Shown here one piece after another: positions 1 through 9,677 of a DNA stretch of 64,000 bases. Origin of the DNA: Gammaproteobacteria bacterium (GTDB lineage: Bacteria; Pseudomonadota; Gammaproteobacteria; Thiohalobacterales; Thiohalobacteraceae); NCBI GenBank assembly GCA_018819175.1, contig JAHJQQ010000041.1, positions 1 through 64,000 on the forward strand, in the 5' to 3' direction. The notes under the pieces are model-generated. The model ran no database searches. It worked only from the letters and a program-made list of their open reading frames with translations, and was not told the origin of the DNA. Position numbers and translations under genes: made by a program. Numbering within the stretch: the stretch's first letter is position 1; each line of letters opens with the position of its first letter.

Positions 1-1
1 C

Positions 2-274
2 TGGCCGATGCCGAACATCATCATGGCCGGTATCCCCGGTTTCGAAAAGGTCGCCACGGGCCTGATGAAGAAGACCTTCAAGAACAAAGGCGTCGCCACG
101 GTCGAAGAGCTGCGCGAGCTGTGCATCGAGGCCGAGGTGAAGATGTATGCCTGTCAGATGACCGTCGACGTGTTCGGCTTCAGCCATGACGAGTTCATCG
201 GTGGCTTGGATTATGTCGGTGCCACCTACTTCCTGCCGATTGCCAAGGATTCAGACGTCTGCCTGTTTATCTGA
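2..274 (+). CDS. DsrE2-like sulfur-carrier family protein, C-terminal part
   Basis: The frame is already open at the window edge, so this is the 3' part of a longer gene. The visible 90 residues contain the stretch CQMTVDVFGF and end in DVCLFI, which I recognise from the membrane-associated DsrE/DsrF/DsrH-like group (DsrE2) that accompanies TusA and rhodanese in sulfur oxidisers. Known members bind sulfane sulfur on cysteine; the cysteine in CQMT is the visible candidate. The N-terminal half and neighbours upstream are not visible, so pathway assignment is inference. A strong terminator follows directly, so this is the last gene of its operon. Confidence 0.75.
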   Translation, partial: WPMPNIIMAGIPGFEKVATGLMKKTFKNKGVATVEELRELCIEAEVKMYACQMTVDVFGFSHDEFIGGLDYVGATYFLPIAKDSDVCLFI

Positions 275-303
275 TCTGATCTACTTTCTGTTCCACTGGC
301 TTT

Positions 304-338
304 AGCCCGTATTTCTACCGAAATACGGGCTTTTTCTT
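304..338 (+). terminator. Rho-independent terminator after the DsrE2-like gene
   Basis: A perfect 12-bp stem (AGCCCGTATTTC / GAAATACGGGCT) with a TACC loop is followed by TTTTCTT. It lies 30 bases after the stop codon and isolates the upstream operon from mfd. Confidence 0.92.
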
Positions 339-425
339 GCCGAAAGATGCGGGCGCGGTGAGCATGTGGGACAATGCCGCACCTGCTTCGCATCCCGATT
401 CACCGACAAAATAATCTCAGCGCCG

Positions 426-3400
426 ATGTCCAAGGTTGTCTCCCGTTCTGCTGTTGCCACGCATAGCCCACAGGCCTTGCAAACATTGCTGCCTGCCGCG
501 GGACAATCCGCGCTCTGGGGCGGCCTGCACGCCGACAGCCTGGCCTGGGCCATCGCTGCGAGCACCAACACAGAACGGCCTTTGGTGATCGTCACGCCGG
601 ACACCCAATCCGCCGAACGACTGCAGGCCAATCTGGATTTTTTTGCCCTCAATGCCGAACAGGCGCATCTGAGTTTCCCCGATTGGGAAACCTTGCCCTA
701 CGATGCCTTCTCGCCGCACCAGGATATCATTTCGCAACGCGTCGCCTGTTTGTATCGGCTGCCGACACTGACCCAAGGCGTGCTGATCCTGCCGGTCGCG
801 ACACTGCTGCAACGGGTCGCCCCGCGCGATTATGTCACGCAGAGTGGATTGCTCCTGGATGTCGGCCAGCGCTTGGATCTGGATGCCCTGCGTGGGCAAC
901 TGGATCAGGCCGGTTACCGGTATGTCTCGCAGGTGATGGAGCGTGGTGAATTCACGGTGCGCGGCTCGTTGCTGGATCTGTATCCAATGGGCGCCGATCT
1001 GCCCTACCGCATCGATCTGTTCGACGACGAAGTGGAAAGCATCCGCACCTTTGATCCGGAATCGCAGCGTTCTGTCGCCAAAGTTGAAAGCATCCGACTG
1101 CTGCCGGCACGCGAATTTCCGTTCAACGAGAACGCGATCACTCAATTCCGTCAAGCCTATCGCGCGCGCTTCGAAGGTGATCCGCAGCGTAATCTGATCT
1201 ATCGCGATGTCAGTCAGGGTATTGCGCCGAGTGGCGTGGAGTATTACCTGCCGCTGTTTTTCAAGACCACCGCAACCCTGTTCGACTATCTGCCCGCCAA
1301 CGCCGTGATTGTCACCCTGCCCGACACACAAGCGGCGGCAGAGGCCTTCTGGGAGCAGCTTGCCGACCGCTACGAACAGCGTCGCCATGATATTGAGCGT
1401 CCCTTGCTACGCCCGGACGAACTCTATTTAACGTCCGAGCAGTGGCAGTCCCTGCGCGCGCCCTTCGCGCAACTGCAACTCGAACGTTTTGAGTTGGAAC
1501 ATCCACAGGCAACACAGCTCAACTTCATCACCGGTGCGCTCCCGGATCTGAGCTTCAAGCCGCGCAGCCCGGAACCGGCCGCGCAGTTGAAACAATTCAT
1601 CGCGGATTTTCAAGGCCGCATTCTGATCACCGGCGAATCCGCCGGGCGCCGCGAAAGTCTGCGCGATCTGCTGCGCGATCAGGGCCTGCATCCCACCGTC
1701 TGTGACAGCTGGACGGAATTTCTCACCGCCGATATCGCCTTGGGCATCGGCATCGCGCCGCTCGAACAAGGCCTGCTGTTGCGTGAGCAGGGTCTGGCGA
1801 TCATCACCGAGACGCAACTGCTGGGCCAGCGCACCCATCAGCGCGCACGCCGCAAGGCGGTACGCGATCCGGAAACCCTGATCCGTGATCTGACCGATCT
1901 GGCACCGGGTGCGCCGGTGGTCCACGAAGATCACGGTGTCGGTCGCTATCTGGGCCTGCAGAAACTCCGCATCACCGATATCGAAACGGAATTTCTCACC
2001 CTGGAATACGCTGGCGGCGACAAACTGTATGTCCCTGTCGCCTCGTTGCACCTGATCAGCCGCTACACCGGCTCGGCACCGGAACAGGCGCCACTGCACA
2101 AACTGGGTTCGGATCAATGGCAGAAGGCCCGCCGCAAGGCCGCGGAACGCGTGCGCGATGCCGCCGCGGAGCTGCTGGAGATTCAGGCGCGCCGGTTGGC
2201 ACGTCAAGGATACGCCTTCGAGATCCACACTGAAGAATACCGCCAGTTCGCCAGCACCTTTCCGTTCGAAGAAACTCACGACCAACAAACCACTATTGAT
2301 GCCGTACTAGAAGATCTGGCCAGTGCCCGACCGATGGACCGTGTCGTCTGTGGCGATGTCGGCTTCGGTAAAACCGAAGTGGCGATGCGCGCAGCATTCG
2401 TGGCGGCACAGGCTGGCCGGCAGGTGGCGGTACTGGTACCGACCACCCTGCTTGCCCAGCAGCATTTTCAGAACTTCCGCGACCGCATGGCCGATTGGCC
2501 GTTACGCATCGAGGTATTGTCGCGTTTCCGCACTGCCAAACAGCAGCAGCAGATCATGGACGATCTCGCCGCCGGCAAGGTCGACATCGTCATCGGCACG
2601 CACAAGATTCTGCAGGAAGGCGTTAAATTCAAAAATCTGGGGCTGGCAATCATCGACGAGGAGCACCGCTTCGGTGTACGCCATAAAGAGCGACTGAAAT
2701 CCCTGCGCGCCGAGGTCGATCTGCTCACGCTCACCGCAACCCCGATCCCGCGCACATTGAATATGTCCCTGGCGGGATTGCGCGACCTGTCCATTATCGC
2801 CACGCCACCCGTGCTGCGCATGGCCATCAAGACCTTCATTGTCGAATGGGACAAGCAGACCTTGCGCGAGGCCTGCCTGCGCGAAATCAAGCGTGGCGGT
2901 CAGGTGTATTTTCTGCACAATGAGGTCGAGAGTATCGAACGCATCGCCCGCGAGCTGGGTGAGCTTATGCCCGAGGCCAATATTCAAATCGGTCATGGTC
3001 AGATGCGAGAACGCGATCTGGAACAGGTCATGCTCGATTTTTATCATCGTCGCTGCAATCTCCTGGTGTGTACTACCATTATCGAAAGCGGCATCGACGT
3101 GCCCACGGCAAACACTATTATCATCAACCGCGCCGATAAACTGGGGTTGGCCCAGTTGCATCAATTGCGTGGCCGGGTCGGGCGTTCACACCACCGTGCC
3201 TATGCCTATCTGATCGCGCCGCCGCGCCGCGCCATGACCACTGATGCGGTGAAACGTCTCGAAGCCATCGCCTCTCTGGAAGATCTGGGCGCCGGTTTCA
3301 CCCTGGCGACACATGATCTGGAAATCCGTGGCGCCGGCGAACTGCTCGGCGAGGATCAGAGCGGTCAGATCCACGAAGTCGGCTTCAGTCTCTATACCGA

Positions 3401-3914
3401 ATTGCTGGAACGCGCGGTCAAAGCACTCAAGCAGGGTAAGGAGCCGCAACTCGACCGGCCGCTGGATCATGGCGCGGAAATCGATCTGCATATCCCTGCA
3501 TTGATACCGGATGATTACCTGCCCGACGTCCATGCCCGGCTGATCCTGTACAAACGCATCGCCAGCGCGGCCGATGCCGAGGCACTGCGCGAGCTGCAGG
3601 TGGAAATGATCGACCGCTTTGGCCTGCTACCACAACCGGTCAAGGATCTGTTCGCCATTACCGAACTCAAATTGCTCGCATTGCCCTTGGGTATCCGTAA
3701 GATCGATGCGGGCGACACGGCTGGTCGGCTGCTGTTTCAACCCGAGGCGAATGTCGATCCGGTGCGGATCATTCACTTGATTCAGACCCGGCCCAAGCGG
3801 TACAAATTGGAAGGCGCGGATAAACTGCGCTTCTTTGCAGATATGCCTGACGCCAGCGTGCGCCTTGCCACGCTACGGCAGATTCTGCTGGAACTGACGG
3901 GAAAGGATGACTAG
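426..3914 (+). CDS. mfd: Transcription-repair coupling factor Mfd
   Basis: Superfamily 2 DNA translocase that removes RNA polymerase stalled at lesions and recruits UvrA to start nucleotide excision repair. From ATG 426 it is 1162 residues, close to the E. coli protein (about 1150). An in-frame ATG at 366 would add 20 residues but overlaps the post-terminator spacer and looks unlike the family N-terminus. The N-terminal third is the UvrB-like module; an RNA polymerase-interacting region follows near residue 500. Walker A GDVGFGKT lies near residue 642 and the DEEH box near 744. The C-terminal domain is complete. csiV starts directly after the stop, so the two are co-transcribed. Confidence 0.97.
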   Translation: MSKVVSRSAVATHSPQALQTLLPAAGQSALWGGLHADSLAWAIAASTNTERPLVIVTPDTQSAERLQANLDFFALNAEQAHLSFPDWETLPYDAFSPHQDIISQRVACLYRLPTLTQGVLILPVATLLQRVAPRDYVTQSGLLLDVGQRLDLDALRGQLDQAGYRYVSQVMERGEFTVRGSLLDLYPMGADLPYRIDLFDDEVESIRTFDPESQRSVAKVESIRLLPAREFPFNENAITQFRQAYRARFEGDPQRNLIYRDVSQGIAPSGVEYYLPLFFKTTATLFDYLPANAVIVTLPDTQAAAEAFWEQLADRYEQRRHDIERPLLRPDELYLTSEQWQSLRAPFAQLQLERFELEHPQATQLNFITGALPDLSFKPRSPEPAAQLKQFIADFQGRILITGESAGRRESLRDLLRDQGLHPTVCDSWTEFLTADIALGIGIAPLEQGLLLREQGLAIITETQLLGQRTHQRARRKAVRDPETLIRDLTDLAPGAPVVHEDHGVGRYLGLQKLRITDIETEFLTLEYAGGDKLYVPVASLHLISRYTGSAPEQAPLHKLGSDQWQKARRKAAERVRDAAAELLEIQARRLARQGYAFEIHTEEYRQFASTFPFEETHDQQTTIDAVLEDLASARPMDRVVCGDVGFGKTEVAMRAAFVAAQAGRQVAVLVPTTLLAQQHFQNFRDRMADWPLRIEVLSRFRTAKQQQQIMDDLAAGKVDIVIGTHKILQEGVKFKNLGLAIIDEEHRFGVRHKERLKSLRAEVDLLTLTATPIPRTLNMSLAGLRDLSIIATPPVLRMAIKTFIVEWDKQTLREACLREIKRGGQVYFLHNEVESIERIARELGELMPEANIQIGHGQMRERDLEQVMLDFYHRRCNLLVCTTIIESGIDVPTANTIIINRADKLGLAQLHQLRGRVGRSHHRAYAYLIAPPRRAMTTDAVKRLEAIASLEDLGAGFTLATHDLEIRGAGELLGEDQSGQIHEVGFSLYTELLERAVKALKQGKEPQLDRPLDHGAEIDLHIPALIPDDYLPDVHARLILYKRIASAADAEALRELQVEMIDRFGLLPQPVKDLFAITELKLLALPLGIRKIDAGDTAGRLLFQPEANVDPVRIIHLIQTRPKRYKLEGADKLRFFADMPDASVRLATLRQILLELTGKDD

Positions 3915-4583
3915 ATGTCTTTCAAAGCAACGACTTTATTTTCGCTCATCATCGCGGCTTCACTGGCCCTGCTGCCACTGACGGCAATCCGGGCCGCCAG
4001 TCAGGACTATGATGTCGAGATCGTAGTCTATGCATCGCTCAGCGCCGATGATGGCGCGGAACAATGGCCCACACCCAAGGCCTTCCCGGCGACTGAACAG
4101 GCCTTGGATCTTGGCGAGGGTGGAACCCGGCTATTGACGGGAGGCGCGCGAAATCTACAGGCTATTGCCGACACGATGCGCCGCTCCAGCCTTTACCGTC
4201 CACTGCTACATTGGCGCTGGCGTCAGCCGGGCTGGGAGCGTAGCCAGGCAAAAGCCATTCATGTGCAGATACCCGCGGGTAGCGGATTACCCTTGACCGA
4301 GGTCGCGGTGGGCACGTCGAAGTTTTTATTACAACAGCTCAAAAGCAATCTTGATGCGGGAATCACAGGCGCTTCCGGTCAACCACTATTGGACGGCACA
4401 CTGACGCTTACGCGTTCGCGCTATCTACACATGGCCGTTGATTTGATCTATATCGACCCGAACACCGGCTCCGCCTTGCAGCTTAAGGAAAGCCGGCGGA
4501 TGCGCAGCGGTGAATTGCATTATCTGGATCAACCACGATTTGGTGCGTTAGTGCAGGTGACGCCGGTGGTCGTGGCGCAGTAG
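3915..4583 (+). CDS. csiV: CsiV-family periplasmic peptidoglycan-binding protein
   Basis: A 222-residue protein with an N-terminal hydrophobic segment ending in an Ala-rich cleavage region (about residues 8-28), then the characteristic start of the mature protein, YDVEIVVY. This and its position immediately after mfd match the CsiV family, first described in Vibrio as needed for cell-shape integrity under D-amino acid stress. The start codon abuts the mfd stop (TAG ATG), so translation is probably coupled. No catalytic motif is visible; the function is taken from the family. Confidence 0.8.
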   Translation: MSFKATTLFSLIIAASLALLPLTAIRAASQDYDVEIVVYASLSADDGAEQWPTPKAFPATEQALDLGEGGTRLLTGGARNLQAIADTMRRSSLYRPLLHWRWRQPGWERSQAKAIHVQIPAGSGLPLTEVAVGTSKFLLQQLKSNLDAGITGASGQPLLDGTLTLTRSRYLHMAVDLIYIDPNTGSALQLKESRRMRSGELHYLDQPRFGALVQVTPVVVAQ

Positions 4584-4924
4584 ACAAGAATTTGCGTATT
4601 GCGGGTTTCATAAGCTGCAGTAGCCGAATTTTGATCTGACAGTGTATGTCAGATTTACGTTGGCCGTTTTTTGGCCAACGAAACGTCGGGGGGCAATGCT
4701 TCGGCGTCCCATCTTCGTCTGCTAACGACCGGGAGCGATCCCCAGGTAAAGCAGATTTCTGAAAGTAGCATTTACCGAGTTCGGCCAGAAGCGGTCGTCG
4801 CAGTTCGTGGATGTTCGCCAAGAGGTAGGCTTCAGGATGGTTTCGGTTCGTCGCAGAGACATTAGCTCCGAGCACCCAAGAGACATCTTACCCTTTAATA
4901 GTCGCCAGCCCCTCCAAGCCCATA
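4584..4924. other. Intergenic region between convergent genes, two adjacent hairpins
   Basis: This spacer separates csiV (+) from the 4925-7117 gene (-). It holds two neighbouring perfect stems: ATCTGACA/TGTCAGAT at 4634-4654 and CGTTGGCC/GGCCAACG around a T-rich loop at 4658-4680. Their place between convergent genes suggests transcript ends, but neither has a proper U-tail after the stem. The remaining 240 bases show no convincing gene. Confidence 0.5.
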
Positions 4925-7117
4925 TCACAGAATGAAATCTATGTAGTCTATATCGACCTTAAAGTACGTATCGGAGCATCCGGTCGCTCCATCGCTATCA
5001 ACGACCCCGAAGATCAACCCACCAGTCTCGCCCAGAGATATCGGAACTACATAATCTGCAAAGTTTCCGTTGTTATAAATAAAGGCCGAATCGCCTATTG
5101 GCTCGAAACGATTTTCAACATCAGGCGCATAGCGTATGGGAATCGAAATTAATCCATTCCCAAATCCAATAACCCCCTCACTACACCCGCCTGAATAATA
5201 AAATGGCGCGCTATCGGCCCGTAACCTAACCCTCATGTACCTACTATGAGTCCCCGAATCTCCAGATGTCGCGCATGTTTCGTCCTCGCACAGAAGGAGT
5301 AACGCAAACACCACATCCAATTCGCGATTTGGCGCTAAACGCGTATCTAGTGTAACGATTCCATCTATCGGTGTTAGCGGCGGTTCTGAGAACACCTCAT
5401 CTTGTGTTGCATAGACCCACCCATGATTCTCTGCCAGCGTTTCGCCCCAGGATTCCCAATATTCAGAAATGTATTTGACAGCAACGGCTCCAACGGAATG
5501 GGCCCAAGGCGATTCATTGCCCATTCGGCCATTGAAGACAAGATAGTAATCAGAATTCGCGGGCGCAGGATTTATCGGCAGCATGAACGACACTGGAGTG
5601 CTATCTTGTCCAGACGAAAGAGTTAGTTGCCAGCTTGCACTGGGAATGGGGTAACGAATCCCGTCTACGTCGTCATAGTAGAGCGCAAACGTGCCTTCCA
5701 TCTCCTCACTGCCGAGATTGCGAATGATGTACTGAGCATTGTTCTGCGGGTCTTTGACGAAATCGATCTTGCCACGGAAGAAATAGTTGATGATTCCTGC
5801 GCTATAGGATGCCGCGCGTGTGACCAGAAGATCTGCGTTCTCGTAGTAAACCGTCTCATTCATTGAGTACTTGGTTTCTTCGCGCGGTATAAAATAACCG
5901 GGCACATCCCAGAGTCCGCGCGCCGTCAATGCGATACCCGTGCCGGTGCTACCAACCAGGTCGGGTACTGTCCCTCTCAGAAGCTCAGCTTGCCTTCCGA
6001 CAGCCTGGCAGGGATTCGGGTCAGTCACAGGTTGTAAACTGTAGTTGGCAAGGTTGCTCGATGGCAAAGCATATTCTGTGTTGCCGAAGTTCTTGCCCGC
6101 GGTAAAGAAGCCTCGATTACTATAGTCGGCGAGCCCACGCCCCTGCGACACATTTCCGCCCGGGGAAGTGCTGAATGCCTCGCTGTAACTGGAAAACGTA
6201 GGGACGGAATAATCAGAAAATGCGAGCCCAGTAACATTAATCGGAACACTGCTATTGAGACACGTATAGGATTCACCGCGAGCACGCTGTTCAGTCAGTG
6301 CCTCGAATACCGTTATGTGATCACCCTGAACCAGGGCATTCGCCGGGCTATGCGCCTCGTTTCGCGTGTGCTGGGGTTGCCCCATATCCTGTACGAGGTG
6401 GACAACATCTCCCAAGGACCTGAATACAGTAGCCCAGTAGGCATCTCGTACTTCTTTGGTCGCCGGTGTTCCATTAGGCCCAATATCCGTATTGCCTGCA
6501 ACGTCCCGACCGGTCACAGCACGGTACATCGCCTCGCGTGCATCGACCAGCGTGAAATGATTCCGCCGGTCCGTGTTCAGAGTATTTGGCGCCCCGAATG
6601 AACTCACGCTACCCGTTGCCCAATCGACTGCCGTCTGGACTGCGCCGTCGTTGAGCGCAACGAGCCAACTTTGAAATGCTGGAGGTACTGTCAGCGGTCG
6701 GTTATAAACAGGATCATAAAAATGGTTGAATACCCGGTAAAACGGCAAATCTGGCGGGGACAAATCCTGGGGATTCTTTCCAAACGGCAGAGGCATATCG
6801 TCTTCGCGAATGGCGCCGCGCATCAGCCAACCTTGCAGGGTCAGCTCATCAGCACCGACATCTCTTATAATGACCTGCTCAAAGTCGTTGTCGGTCATAG
6901 AACGAGGAATCCCGTTTCGCAAGTCAAAATAATCTTTGCCGAGATATCCAGAGATCGCATTAAGCCCCATATCATCGAGAACCACTGGATCGGCCAAAAC
7001 CGTGCGCTCGTATGCCTCCCGAGTAATGGCCGCATGCGTATACAGCTCGTATGCGGACGCGCTGCCCACAAATGCGTACACAGCAAGAAACAGAAGCGTG
7101 TAGCGCCAATTCATCAT
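4925..7117 (-). CDS. Secreted S1-P1 nuclease / zinc phospholipase C-like protein
   Basis: A 730-residue exported protein. The signal peptide ends at GSASA and the mature chain begins YELYTHAAIT, placing a histidine near mature position 6 as in S1-P1 nucleases and zinc-dependent phospholipase C. The other metal ligands of that fold are recognisable in order: acidic residues in AIREDD, the His of NHFYDP, then HLVQDMGQPQH, which keeps the HxxxDxxxxxH spacing, and a further His-Glu in DHITVFE. The last 300 residues look like beta-rich accessory domains. Substrate (phospholipid or nucleic acid) cannot be decided. It is the last gene of a three-gene set and overlaps the previous stop by ATGA, so translation is coupled. 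Confidence 0.72.
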   Translation of the reverse strand: MMNWRYTLLFLAVYAFVGSASAYELYTHAAITREAYERTVLADPVVLDDMGLNAISGYLGKDYFDLRNGIPRSMTDNDFEQVIIRDVGADELTLQGWLMRGAIREDDMPLPFGKNPQDLSPPDLPFYRVFNHFYDPVYNRPLTVPPAFQSWLVALNDGAVQTAVDWATGSVSSFGAPNTLNTDRRNHFTLVDAREAMYRAVTGRDVAGNTDIGPNGTPATKEVRDAYWATVFRSLGDVVHLVQDMGQPQHTRNEAHSPANALVQGDHITVFEALTEQRARGESYTCLNSSVPINVTGLAFSDYSVPTFSSYSEAFSTSPGGNVSQGRGLADYSNRGFFTAGKNFGNTEYALPSSNLANYSLQPVTDPNPCQAVGRQAELLRGTVPDLVGSTGTGIALTARGLWDVPGYFIPREETKYSMNETVYYENADLLVTRAASYSAGIINYFFRGKIDFVKDPQNNAQYIIRNLGSEEMEGTFALYYDDVDGIRYPIPSASWQLTLSSGQDSTPVSFMLPINPAPANSDYYLVFNGRMGNESPWAHSVGAVAVKYISEYWESWGETLAENHGWVYATQDEVFSEPPLTPIDGIVTLDTRLAPNRELDVVFALLLLCEDETCATSGDSGTHSRYMRVRLRADSAPFYYSGGCSEGVIGFGNGLISIPIRYAPDVENRFEPIGDSAFIYNNGNFADYVVPISLGETGGLIFGVVDSDGATGCSDTYFKVDIDYIDFIL

Positions 7118-7797
7118 GGAAGTCCTTTTTCCATTATTTTCTTGAGTTGTTCGCGATATTCACTACCGGTCATATCCCGATATGTATCGACAAGCTTGCC
7201 CGCAGCGATTTCCTGGAACCAACGCACGTCCTTACGCTGGTCATAAGTCGTTGCGTATTTTGCCGCGTCATCGGCCATGGCCTTGTAGAAAGGATAGAGT
7301 CCCTTCTCGCCATTAGCGGCGCCGTGACATGAAGCCGCGGGGACAAGTTGCTTTAGTGCCGCGAAACGTTTGGCATAGGGATCGGTATTTTTCTGCATAG
7401 AAACATCAAACACATCTATGCGTGGATTGCGTCCGTGATGGTATCCAGATTTATATGCCTTTATATTGATGAACCGGTCGAATAAAGGAACCCAACGCTT
7501 GAGGTTCCACCAGCGGGATAGTTTGTACTCCCCTTTCTCGTCTGTGACCGCGCTCTCCACCCAATAACATCGTGTCTGGGCATCCACAATCATGCTTACA
7601 GTTCCGACCCATTTTACTGCGACAATCGCCCCTTCGATCGGCTGCCCAGTCTCTGCATCGGTGACGACGCCATGGATGGATCGCCCGGTAGCCCCAACAA
7701 ATCCCAGCCCTTGGAAACCCAGGTAGGCCAGAGCGATAAGAATCAGGAAGACCTTGGGCAATCGCCACTTTTTCATTGGCTGTGTTTCGCTTTGCAT
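7114..7797 (-). CDS. Membrane-anchored carboxypeptidase-regulatory-like protein
   Basis: A 227-residue protein with a single N-terminal hydrophobic segment (about residues 8-30) that could be a signal anchor. Next comes GRSIHGVVTDAETGQPIEGA, the hallmark of a carboxypeptidase regulatory-like beta-sandwich, here with an insertion. The C-terminal 80 residues are helical and charged. I chose ATG 7797, five bases after the upstream stop; the frame also stays open to 7824 inside the upstream gene. No enzyme motif is visible, so the likely role is binding or scaffolding for its two exported neighbours (inference). Confidence 0.6.
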   Translation of the reverse strand: MQSETQPMKKWRLPKVFLILIALAYLGFQGLGFVGATGRSIHGVVTDAETGQPIEGAIVAVKWVGTVSMIVDAQTRCYWVESAVTDEKGEYKLSRWWNLKRWVPLFDRFINIKAYKSGYHHGRNPRIDVFDVSMQKNTDPYAKRFAALKQLVPAASCHGAANGEKGLYPFYKAMADDAAKYATTYDQRKDVRWFQEIAAGKLVDTYRDMTGSEYREQLKKIMEKGLP

Positions 7798-7802
7798 GTC
7801 GC

Positions 7803-9236
7803 TCACATATCTCCGATTCGCCATACGCCATCGCCGTCCTCGATGAAGAACAGCGGGAATCCCACCGGGGTTCCATTTTCGTCCCGCACGACCGTGTAGC
7901 GGGCAATTCGTCCATTTACACCACCGCCTTCCAAAGTACCGAGCTGATCAACCATTGCCGGAAGGTCACCTTGTATTTCCCTGAATACGGGCTCGTACTT
8001 GGTGCGCATCGGTTCGGCCAGATAATTCAAGGCGCCATCGATGGCACCGATCCGCAGACGATCCAGGAAAGCGGAGAAGGTGGCGCGAAGATGGGCGTCC
8101 AGCGTCTGAGTGTCTCCTACGACGATGGTCTGGTAGCCAGCATGTACAGTGTTCGCTGCATCCGTGGTCGTGAAGTGCGCGCGATACACGCCCGGCGTCA
8201 CGTAGGAATACTGATAATCTCCCGCGGCTGTGGCCGTCAGGTCGATGGTGCCATCGTCATCGAAGTCGGCGGTGAACTGTTGGATTCCCGCCTCGGCGGT
8301 GTCCGTCAATTGGAAGGTGACGTTATGGGTAGCATAACCGCAGGGCACATCTGCTCGTATTAGAATGGCCGCGGGACTCGCGCCGTCGACCTGGAGGCTT
8401 CGCGTCAGGGAGATGCCGTCGGGCGCGCTGGCTACCGCGACGATATCGTTGTTTCCCGCGGCCAATGCCACATTCTCCGCATAAAAGCTATTTGCAGATA
8501 AGCAAGCCAACTGACCATTAACCCGTACAGCCGTGCCGGATGGGCCTGAGAATGTACCCGTGACCAATACAGCGTCATCGGTAATTTGCTCGCCGTCGAC
8601 TGGCGCTGTGATGGTCAATTCGAGTAGCGACCCGATGGCGAGGCTAATCGTCTGGCTGGTGTTGCCCGCTCGATCCGTGACCGTCAAGGAGTAAACCTGG
8701 CCCGCCGATGCCGGAGCATTCGCCGTGAACTCACCCGCGGCGTCGGTCGTGATGGTGGTAGTGAATCCGGTCGAATAATTCACCAAGGTGATGGTCGAGA
8801 AACCGGCCGCGCTACCCGGTGCGCCTGTGATGGTCGAGGTTCCGCCAGCTGGATCGGTAACCGAAATCAGTCCCGTGTTCGCAGGGCTTGGTGGATCGTT
8901 GTCGGTGATCGGTGCCAGGCTTATCGCACCAAGGACGGCACGCATCAGCACAGCGACATCCGCCGCGTTGAGCAGTCCATCCGGATTGCCCACGGGCGCC
9001 ACGTCCCCAACCAAACGCTCGTCGTCTGTCAGCGTGATGACACCCATCACAGCGCGTTGCAAGATCAAAACGTCTGCTACGTTCAACTCGGAGTTCGGCG
9101 CCCCTCTGGGGGCCAAATCACCTGCGACCAGAGTTCCGGCAGGTGATATAGAGGGAATTAGGCTAAAAATACCGGCGACAACCCATAATCGCAGGAAGCA
9201 CAAGAACCTGAAATGTGTAGAAAGATATGGAGGCAA
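7803..9236 (-). CDS. Exported dockerin-type and Ig-like repeat protein
   Basis: A 477-residue protein with an N-terminal signal sequence. Two dockerin-type calcium-loop motifs follow at about residues 38-95 (GDLAPRG..LNVADVLILQRAV and GDVAPVG..LNAADVAVLMRAV). After them come Ig-like/carbohydrate-regulatory-like domains (TTDAAGEF..) and a PKD-like domain with FDDDGTIDLT, then a C-terminal domain of about 100 residues. Dockerins bind cohesins in cellulosomes, but isolated dockerin repeats are common in other bacteria where no cohesin is known; no cohesin is visible here. It is the first gene of the three-gene exported set. Confidence 0.7.
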   Translation of the reverse strand: MPPYLSTHFRFLCFLRLWVVAGIFSLIPSISPAGTLVAGDLAPRGAPNSELNVADVLILQRAVMGVITLTDDERLVGDVAPVGNPDGLLNAADVAVLMRAVLGAISLAPITDNDPPSPANTGLISVTDPAGGTSTITGAPGSAAGFSTITLVNYSTGFTTTITTDAAGEFTANAPASAGQVYSLTVTDRAGNTSQTISLAIGSLLELTITAPVDGEQITDDAVLVTGTFSGPSGTAVRVNGQLACLSANSFYAENVALAAGNNDIVAVASAPDGISLTRSLQVDGASPAAILIRADVPCGYATHNVTFQLTDTAEAGIQQFTADFDDDGTIDLTATAAGDYQYSYVTPGVYRAHFTTTDAANTVHAGYQTIVVGDTQTLDAHLRATFSAFLDRLRIGAIDGALNYLAEPMRTKYEPVFREIQGDLPAMVDQLGTLEGGGVNGRIARYTVVRDENGTPVGFPLFFIEDGDGVWRIGDM

Positions 9237-9677
9237 CGTCCCTGCTCCCCGGATTTGTTGGCTTTATTGTGTGGGTCTTAACAGCCCTTTCGCGCCAATC
9301 TAGAGGAACCGGATCGCAGGCGCAAGCTGGAACGCTCTGATCGAATGCCATCGATAACGATGGCGCCCCCTGATATTCGCAGTCACTTGCCATAGCAGGG
9401 TAGCGACGTCCCAACATACCCGCTAATACAGCGCGGAATATTCGCGTCTGGTGGCCGCCTACTTCTGTCGTCCTGGCTTGTTCTCAGCCACCTACCCACC
9501 TTGAACCTGTAGGCCCCCTTTGGGTTGCGGATTCAACCGGTTAGCCCCAAGGTCCTGTAATCACCGTAAGCAGCATACTAGCCAGGATAAATGCATTTGA
9601 AGGCTTTGTTCTAACCAGACATTCAAGAGTTCATCAAATTGGGCACTGACTGTCAGATTACGTCGTGGCTACTACGC
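9237..9677. other. Long leader/intergenic region, no gene seen
   Basis: The 441 bases separate the dockerin gene from the 9678 gene, both on the minus strand. No coding frame with convincing composition is present. A candidate structured RNA lies at 9470-9565 (separate entry). The part at 9237-9440 shows nothing further that I can name. Confidence 0.5.
9470..9565 (-). ncRNA. Candidate structured leader RNA, possibly GEMM-I-like
   Basis: Read on the minus strand the segment folds into successive hairpins: CCTTGGG/CCCAAAGG enclosing GGTTG/CAACC, then CCTAC/GTAGG, then GGCT/AGCC. The order GGGC-AACC, CAAAG, GGCCTA and TAGGTGGC resembles the c-di-GMP-I (GEMM) aptamer, and two GGDEF-EAL proteins are encoded in this window. 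The core differs from the consensus at several places (CCCAAAGG instead of CGCAAAGCC), so this may be another leader type or chance. It lies about 235 bases upstream of the dockerin start. Confidence 0.3.

Noticed and set aside
417..2890. Long open frames opposite or inside mfd
   Set aside because: They are frame shadows of a GC-biased, intact mfd gene and read as low-complexity protein without family features.
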